DNA from: Phyllostachys edulis | Taxonomy: Eukaryota > Streptophyta > Magnoliopsida > Poales > Poaceae | Assembly (NCBI GenBank): GCA_036346405.1 | Contig: CM070562.1 | Span: 112,442,412 to 112,506,411 of the forward strand | DNA length: 64,000 bases | Direction: 5' to 3' | In this document: in pieces, positions 56,569 to 64,000 of the stretch | Layout: each line of letters opens with the position of its first letter | Numbering within the stretch: position 1 is the first letter of the stretch | Notes under the pieces: generated by a model | The model's input: only the letters and a program-made list of their open reading frames with translations | Databases searched by the model: none | What the model was told of the DNA's origin: nothing | Program-made: the position numbers and the translations under genes

Positions 56569-59500
56569 CTACAAACTCCAACAAGCAGTGATGACAATTT
56601 CTTTGAAGCATCTGAGACGATATCTCACTAATCCATCTTGAACAAGATCAGCCAAAGAGAGGGACAAATCCCAAGAGAAGCCAAGACAACTCCAACAACG
56701 TTGACTAAACGGACGAGCAAAGAATAAATGCTTTACTGATTCGTCAACCCCTCCGGCACACAGCACACAAGCAAAACTGTCAATATGAAGCTTTTTCCGA
56801 CGAAGCAGATCCTTTGTGTTTAACCGATCTTTCAAGAGGAGCCAGAAAAAGAACTTGTGCTTTCCCAGGCAGTAGGACTTCCAAAGCCAGACAAACGGAG
56901 ACGGAGTGCAATTCTGCCCCATCAAATGCAGATAAGCTTGCTTGGGAGTGTAGACCGAAGACCCCCAAATGTAAGACCACAAATCCTCATCTTCAGCACT
57001 TACTTCAAACTCACCAAGCAAGGAGGATAGCGACTGGAATTGAAGAAATGCATTATGAGACAACGGTAGATGAAAGTGCCCCAGGAGATCATTCGTGGCC
57101 AGGAATTGAGAAACAGAAACATCTTGATTCTTGGCAAAAGAGAAAAGGTGAGGCCAAGTAACAAATAAACATCCGAAGTTCCAAACGTCCTTCCAAAAGA
57201 GGCAAGAATTACCATTGAGAACCAAGTAGCGAGCGAAACATTTGAAGTCATGTAATAAAAGAAGTAAGTCCTTGCACCAAAAAGACCCACACATTCGGCT
57301 TGGGGAGGGCACCGATCCATTCTGGTAGAAGGCTTGCCAGGTTAAAGTGACCCAAGGAGTACTCACTTTATTGAGAAACTGTTGTAGGTGCTTCATCAAT
57401 AAAACTTTGTTCTACACGCGGAGGTTCAAAATACCCAGCCCTCCCTGGTCCTTAGGCCGACAAACATCTTTCTAGGCCACGAGGTAGCCCCCTCTTTTGT
57501 TAATGTCGGAACCATGCCACAAAGCTTGCCTTCTGTATCTATCAATTTGGTTCAAGACTTTGGCCGGAATCTTTAAAGAAGACAAGTGATACACTGCTTG
57601 TGAGGAGAAAACCGAATTGACCAGAATTAACCGGCCTCCATGCGACAAGAAGGTAGACAAACCAGATAAACATCGACTAATTCGGTCAAGCAAAGGAAGG
57701 TAATGCTCAAATTTAGGTTTGGAAGTACCTAAAGGTAGCCCCAAATAAGTGAAAGGCAAAGCACCAACCGAACAACCAAACGTATTCACCAAGTGAAGTA
57801 ATTTTGCCGGATTAACATTAATTGGAACCAAAAAGAATTTCTGATAGTTGACGTGTAGACCAATGGAATCCGCAAAAGCCCTGAGTAGGCCTTTTAGACA
57901 AAAAAAATAGCTGAGAGGCAATTGCAGGTAAAAAGAGAAGAGTATCATCCGCATATTGAACAATTGGGAAATCAAGTGAGCCGTCCAAATCCAAAGGTCG
58001 AGAAAGTAAACCTTGTCGAAAAGCCTTGTTAATGACCGACTGGAGAATATCAGCTGTAAGAACAAACAACAGAGGCGAAAGAGGATCCCCCTGTCGAACG
58101 CCCCTTTTACAATGAAAAATCTTGCCAGGAACACCATTCAGCATTACCGCAGAAGAGCCAGAACAAAGGGTATTAGAAATCCACTATTGCCATAAAGCAC
58201 TAAAACCTTTACTTTTGAACATAGCAAGAATCACATGATGCTCCACTTTATCAAAAGCTTTCTCAAAGTCAAGTTTGAGAATGACAGTCTCTTTTTTGGA
58301 CTGATGACAGAGGTGTAAATACTGAAAAGCCCATGCCAGACAATCCTGAATAGTCCTACCTTTAATAAATCCATACTGGTTGGCATGGATTACCTTAAGG
58401 ATAACGGACTGCAATCTATTAGCCACCAACTTCGTTACAAGCTTGAGCGAACTATTAAGAAGGGAGATTGGTCTGAAATCATTAACAGTCTGAGGATCCA
58501 GCTTCTTAGGAACCAAAGTAATAAAAGAAGAGTTTATACTTTGGATATTAAGGTTGTTCAAACAAAAGGCCTAGCATAAATGGTAGAAATCATCCGCAAT
58601 CAAATGCCAACATTTCTTCAAGAAAAGGCCACTGAAACCATCAGGTCCTGGAGCATGATCTGGTTCCTTGCCCCGAACCACCGCATCTATTTCCTCCCTA
58701 GAGAAAGGACTATCCAAATTATCAAGAACACCAGCTTCCACAGGAGGGACCAAGGAAGAAAGATGAAAATGCATGGAATTAACCTCAGAAACCCCCAACT
58801 GGGCTTTAAAAGAAGACCAAAGAACCGCAGCCTTATGAACATGATCAGAAATGAAGGAACCATCATCAAGGTATAAATGAGCAATGAAGTTTCTTCTAAA
58901 AGACATAGAAGCCACTGAATGGAAAAACTTAGAGTTTTCATCTCCAAATTTTGCCCATCTGATGGAAGCACGCTGTTTCCAATACACCTTTTTAGCTTCT
59001 AATAACTTAAGCAAATGAGACTTAAGAATTTTCCTCAAATTCCTTTCCACCAATCAGAGAGGACGCTGGTCTTCCAGCCCATCGAGCAAAGCAAGAACCC
59101 AACTAGTATTATTGATAGATTGGGACAGATTGGAAAGTCTTTTACTCCAAAATTTTAGCCCTCTTCTTAAAACCTTCAACTTATGGGAGATTAATTGAGC
59201 AGCATTTGAACACCTAGAAGGAAGGCTCCAGAGAGAAGACACCAAAGGGAGGAAGCCATCGAAATCAACCCAGAAGTTCTCAAAACGAAAGACTGAAGCT
59301 TTGGGGATGGTAGAATTAATGACAGCTAAACAAGGAGCATGGTCCGAAGTTATCCTTGCCAAAGGAATAGCTAAAGTATTCGAAAAAGTAATAAACCAAG
59401 CAACTGACGTGAAGACCCAGTCTAATTTTTGAAGAAGAGCATTATCCTGCAAGTTACTCCACGTGAAGGAGCGCCCCTTAAGAGGAATTTCAACCAGTCC

Positions 59501-60032
59501 TAGATGATGAATAAGTGAATTGAACCGCAGCATATCATTTACATTACCCCCAGGCTTATTGCGGTTCTCTGGACTGCGAATTAAGTTAAAATCTCCCACC
59601 AATAGCCATAACTCAAAGAGCGACGGATCCAAACTAAGCAGCCAATCGGTGAAATCAGACTTGTCTACAGGATTACAAGACACGTAGATATTAGTGAGGA
59701 ACCAACTCTGCTTGTTAAGGAAAGAGGTAAGCTTAACAGACAAAGAGAATCTATTGTGATGGATCAATTCCCCCTCAAAGAGAGAACCATTCCAGGCCGT
59801 CAGGAGACCCCCCAGAAGCACCAATCGCTGGGACAAAAAGGAACTTGTTGAACTGACAGGGAGCAAACGATCTAATAAAGCCAATATCAATCTCAGATCT
59901 TTTGGTTTCTTGAAAACAAAAAACAGAACATGAGCTTTCATCAATTTTAGATCTGATAGCACTCCATTTGTCCGAGGAGTTGATTCCTCGGACGTTCCAA
60001 GATAGCACATTCCAGAGTCTCGTATTATTCAT
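56569..60032 (-). pseudogene. LINE ORF2: endonuclease, reverse transcriptase, zf-RVT
   Basis: ATG at 60032. The apurinic-type endonuclease has LSWNVRGINSSDKW and VFCFQETK, then a frameshift before DFNLIRSPENR and ITSDHAPCLAV. The reverse transcriptase has LDFEKAFDKVEH, GVRQGDPLSPLLF and the QYADDTLLF active site (about 57990). The C-terminal zinc segment is at 57399-56569 (CLGKHKFFFWLLLKDRL, CVLCAGGVDESVKHLF). Stops fall at 59054, near 58571, 58184 and 57472, and a frameshift near 57900. Inactive. Confidence 0.92.
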
Positions 60033-60530
60033 TAACCACAAAAGAAACTACTACCTCGGCCTAGAAGTACCAGACAACCAAGCAGCTGAGCTCCAGACCA
60101 GTGAGCTACAGACAGAGAAGAAAGCAAACACCTCCCAACAATACCACTGAAAAATCGTCTCAGAAAAAGAGAGGAGAAACTGGAGATGTATATCATGGCC
60201 AAACACAGACAAAGATCACAAGAAAGAAGCACAAAGTACCAAATGGTCTGACTACTAGATAGATGCTCGAGAAGGTAGCAGGAGCAGGCAAAAGAAAACG
60301 ACATCCAGTTAAAAGTAAAGTAGGGGCCCAACAAAGGCCCATTACATCCAAAAAAACGAAACTATCACGACAACATCACTATTCATAATCAGAATCCAGC
60401 AGAGCCTCATCCGACAACTCGCTAGGAGAAACCTTGCAGAAGTCCACGCCAATACTCCGTGCCAGATCCACAAGCAAAAGAGGAGGGGCTGTCGCACACA
60501 TGGATAACTGACGACCTTCGAACATAGGTG

Positions 60531-62955
60531 CTAGAAGAGCAGCACTAGCTTCATCTTTGAAATCCTTCTTGGCCGCTTTAAGCCTAGCACTACGCCTGAG
60601 CAGACTGGAATCAATAGGGACCGAAGACTTGTGGTGTCGTTTCTTGAGGGGGACTTTAAAGGACCTAAAATCTCAACTACATCATCATCCTGTAATTCTT
60701 GCAGAGCACGTTTGGCATTGGGAACTCTAGGCTGAGTCACCACTGTCACAAAGAAAATCTTGAGAGACGACCCATCTGCCAGACTAACTGAGTGCCATTG
60801 GATGTCTAAAACAGAAACATGGATTGGGTTTAGAAGCACCAACAAATCAGGAAGCATGGAAAGGCGGTTAAAGAACAGCTGAAATTCACCAATTTGAGGA
60901 TACCAGAGGGGCAAATCTTCAGCAGCTACTTCTGACATAGGAGATGTTAAGCTCGAAACTAGAGCCACCACCTCCACCACATCAGCTTCAATAGGGGAAA
61001 CCAGAAGGAACTAATCGGCACAGGTAAAGTAAAACATCTTCAAAACCGCCTCCCCAGTGCCTTGCGCCACTACGAACTACCTCCCACGATGTTGCCTTTG
61101 CCACTACGAGCAATGGCGTAATCCCATCGAGACTCGTGAAAGACCCACAGAGTCAGCAGCAGGAGCACCATTTGGACGATCACCTCCCAAGACATTTGAC
61201 TGGGCCACCGAAGCCTGTTGGCAAGGAGATCTCATAATGCCCATCCACCTAGACGGAGGAGGGGGTAAAGGATGAGCTGCCACCCCAAAGGGGGTAGAGG
61301 GTCTTCATTCGGGGGGTGGGAGACTGAATCTTCTTGAAGAATGAAACATGGAATATCCCACATTTTCGCACCTGGTTCATCCCCCACAGCCACCAATAGG
61401 CTTTCCGGAATCACATCCGACGAAGGGACCAACACTTTAATAAGAATTCTAGCCTTGTTGGAGGATTCATGCCAGTGAACCAACGTGTCGAAACCAGCCA
61501 CAGCCCGCCCAATAACAGCTACATTATAGAAGTCTAAAGGAAAAGCCAGTAGCATAATCCAACACACCTTGTCAAGCGGGGCCTGGCGCAGGTTTAAACC
61601 TTCATCGTGCTTAAGGAAGCTTAAAGAGTAAGGCTCCAAAGAGTGCAGACCATGAGCAATAGCCGCTTCTCGCTCTATGCAGCTACCGAAAGTAACAAAA
61701 GCTGAACCAATAGGACAAGGAGAAATCTGAGAAACACGAACCCTGAACTTGGAGACCAGAAAGAGGTGAATGGCCCCAGCAACTTGATCAAAATCCTCCG
61801 CAGCAACCTCTGGAATAAGAATTGCAATACCAACGTCCTCATTAGAGCGCGCCCTCTCCATCCCAAGGTAGGAATGAAGGCCCTTAGGACGCCGGTCCGG
61901 GAACAAAGCATTCCCCACCGAGAAACCCCGAGGGAGGAACGGAGAGGGATCAACTGGAAAATTGGCCAAAGCCGAACCAGAAGGAGAAAGACGCTGGTCG
62001 GACTGAGGAAGACGAAGGGGAGAGGACCCATCAGGAACCGCAGAGAGGGCTCTAGACGGGGTGGAGGGCCTCGAGACGCCCCCTTCCCGAGGAGAAGACT
62101 CCGATGAAAACGGGGCAACCGCGATCCGATTGGGCTTCGGTGAGCCTTAGCAATATTGGAAATCGGCCAAAAAAATTATCCTCTATGATTTCTTGCCAAA
62201 CAAAACCACTGAGTATGACCGTATCCATAGCAAGATAAGCATCGAATTTCATTAGAGAAATCACGCGCAAAATGCCCTACTGCCAAACATTTAAAACAGG
62301 AAATCTCTAGGCGGTGATTACGGCTAGAGTTGGAAAATTGAACCTGTCATCCGCTAATCTGGGGGAGACCACCAAGGCGATCAAAAACTGAAATTCTAGC
62401 AGGATGAGGAACAAGGGCAGCTTTGGAGCTCAAATCAGAATTGATCCGCTTGAAAACCGAAGAAACAGGAACCAAACTAGGAGCAACAGACATTTTCACA
62501 GCATCAATAAAGCTTTTACCCGGCAGACGAACTCAGGAATGACGACCCAAAGAACTTGAAAAACGAGAACAAAAATTATACTTATCCCTCAAATGAGCAT
62601 TCCCAGAAGGGGGAGGACCTGAAAAACCTGAACCAGCAGAATTGTGCTTGAAATTAGATCTCGAAATCAGAGTCCATTCTGCCTCACATTCAGACTCCCA
62701 GTGATGAAATTCTCTAATCCAATTCGGGCCTCCATTACCCCAAAGGTTGAACACCAAACAGAAATGATCATTGGAGACTAATTGAAGAGAATAAACTAGA
62801 AAACCTACTTCCTTAGAACATACAGAGAACTTGAAAGAAGAATTCTGCAGAAGAGAGACATTGAAATCTAGAGCCGAACCTCCCAGGCAGGCATGAAGAA
62901 CAAGGCTCACGGACTCTTCTGAAAGCCGAAAGGTAGAACGAGCAAAAGAAACCAC
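60531..62955 (-). pseudogene. LINE ORF1 (gag-like nucleic acid-binding protein)
   Basis: Fragments in order: VSFARSTFRLSEESVSLVLH (62955-62533 frame, typical plant LINE ORF1 start), two zinc knuckles CFKCLAVGHF and CLSCYGYGHTQWFC (about 62310-62200), an RRM-like part SAFVTFGSCIEREAAIAHGL in the 61969-61232 frame, and a charged tail (60980-60531). It would bind the LINE RNA. Several frameshifts. Confidence 0.8.
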
Positions 62956-63150
62956 TAAGTGAAAAGCCGATGACCGAGAGAGAGGGTGTACCGAGGAACG
63001 AAAACGACGCTAGACATCCTGTTGAAACGAAATGCCTTGGGCAAGATCCAACCGAGGAGGCAAGGTCACCGAAGGCATGGCAGGCAGACGCCATCAGAAT
63101 CACAACCGGGGCGCTAGGGAGAGAGGCACCAGGGAGAGAGCCATCCTCGT

Positions 63151-64000
63151 AGGGCAGGAAGTTCGTTATCACGCCCCTCCTCTGTTATCGCGCTCGGCTG
63201 GCTGTCGCTCGCGGTTCATGTAGTCTCGCATAGCCACAATGGTGCGGCACTCGCTAGTCGTGTGTGACCCTTCGCCGTGGAGATCACAAAATGGCGAAGG
63301 GCCGCCAACGCGGTTGTCAGGCTGACGGCCGCCGTTTTGCCCACATCCTCGGCTGCGACCATGGTCCCCGTGGCCTCCGCGTCTTCCTCCTTAAGGGGTA
63401 GGCCATCGTCTACGTGGTAGACATTCTGGCCCTTCTGCCGGTAGTCGTTGGGTCGTGGCTTGGCGAGTGCCCCAACCGGGGTAGTAGTGGGCCCTTCTTT
63501 CGCGGGTGGCGCGCTCGGGGTGGATGCGGGAGAATTAGGGGGTGCGCCTCCCCGAGTACTGTCTTTCTCTGCTCAGGCATACTCTTCCATCTTGTCGAAA
63601 AGCTCTATCATCGTGCAGACAGGCTTGCGAGTCAGTCTCTCCGACAGGGAGCCCTTCCGGAGCCCACATGTGGTTGCGTTTATAATGGTGGTTTCGTTGA
63701 CACCCTTCACTTGAAATTTTACATCTGTAAATTTCTCAAAGAAGCTGCGGAGGGATTCACTCGAGGCCTGTTTTATCGCGAATAGGTGCCCCACGTCCTT
63801 CGGCTCTGTGTAGTTTCCCTAGAAATTATTGCGAATGAGGTCTCGCAACTACTCCCACGCATATATAGAGCGGGGGGGATGTTGAAGAACCACATCAGCG
63901 CCACACCCTTGAGGGCGAGGGTGACACTCTTTGCCTTCGTAGTGTCATCGCCTCCGACAGCCTCAATGGCGGTCTCGTATACCTGGAGGAATTCTGAGGG
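63151..64000 (-). pseudogene. Gypsy gag, 3' part, broken by the LINE
   Basis: The frame 63794-63573 has ESLRSFFEKFTDVKFQVKGV, a Gypsy capsid (Retrotrans_gag) segment. Downstream (about 63300-63200) CDLHGEGSHTTSECR and MRDYMNRER form a zinc-binding-like motif also seen in the deleted copy at about 6350-6480. The 5' half of gag, primer site and 5' LTR lie past the window edge. Confidence 0.82.

Larger units (their letters stand above)
56303..63150 (-). mobile_element. Near full-length L1-type LINE inserted in the Gypsy gag
   Basis: 6.85-kb non-LTR element on the minus strand with ORF1 and ORF2 in order and a poly(A) end (T-run at 56301-56311). The flanks are AGGGCAAGAAGTT (56290-56302) and AGGGCAGGAAGTT (63151-63163), a 13-bp target duplication with one difference. 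Removing it brings the gag zinc-knuckle part (about 63170-63300) next to the protease (56285 down). Confidence 0.9.
43590..64000 (-). mobile_element. Large Tat-like Ty3/Gypsy retrotransposon with antisense gene and satellite arrays
   Basis: Read 5' to 3' on the minus strand: gag (64000 to about 63170 and beyond the window), protease, reverse transcriptase, RNase H and integrase (56290-52390), a 68-bp tandem array, a 77-bp tandem array, an antisense gene, a polypurine-like CACGAGGGGCT and the 3' LTR. Reverse transcriptase before integrase marks Gypsy. An extra antisense frame plus tandem repeats between pol and the 3' LTR fits the Grande/Tat group in grasses (family knowledge). Secondary insertions are a LINE at 56303-63150 and a solo LTR at 48349-50213. 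It lies inside a related plus-strand element. Confidence 0.88.

Overview
This is a stretch of plant nuclear DNA, most likely from a grass (Poaceae). GC-rich exons lie in AT-rich, transposon-packed DNA. The host genes look monocot-like, and the repeats are SIRE-type Copia, Tat-type Gypsy, very long chromovirus-like LTRs, and PIF/Harbinger and hAT elements. No species can be named from the sequence alone. Four host loci can be read, all on the minus strand: an intact type-A cytokinin response regulator (139-921), two Lunapark-like gene copies (about 9101-9730 and 15409-27753), and an LRR receptor-like pseudokinase (33551-39970). Almost everything else is mobile DNA.

Left part (1-15.4 kb). The response regulator has four exons, one of only 47 nt, with a TATA box upstream. 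It is followed by a 1.34-kb non-autonomous hAT element with an exact 8-bp target duplication. Next come an internally deleted Gypsy copy (about 4850-6979) and a 5'-truncated L1 LINE (7304-9089). That LINE sits in exon 2 of a degraded Lunapark-like copy. A 4.45-kb solo LTR (9903-14353) with target duplication GTAAC follows.

Middle part (15.4-42.8 kb). The second Lunapark-like gene has three recognisable exons. Its exon 2 is split by an 11.3-kb Copia retrotransposon (15829-27131) with two 1786-bp LTRs, a tRNA-iMet primer site, a polypurine tract and target duplication CCCTG. A long LTR-like block (about 28.2-32.2 kb) carries a 30-bp minisatellite and a TATA box. The receptor pseudokinase gene follows. 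Its 4.25-kb second intron holds three MITEs nested one inside another. Sister copies of the innermost MITE family lie on either side of the gene.

Right part (42.8-64 kb). A plus-strand LTR with the start of gag is interrupted by a related minus-strand Gypsy element (43590 to beyond the window). In its own sense that element runs gag, protease, reverse transcriptase, RNase H, integrase, two tandem-repeat arrays, an antisense gene and the 3' LTR. The antisense gene (44638-46905, plus strand) has its own TATA box and several exons. The element has itself received a near full-length L1 LINE (56303-63150) in gag and a 1.87-kb solo LTR (48349-50213) in the tandem array. Nothing prokaryotic, no CRISPR array and no rRNA or tRNA gene was seen.

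How the parts relate: the host genes do not form a pathway. The main themes are serial nested insertion, two neighbouring Lunapark-like copies each broken by a retroelement, and retrotransposon segments with unusual architecture (antisense gene, hairpin satellites). All exon models are manual readings of splice signals and reading frames.
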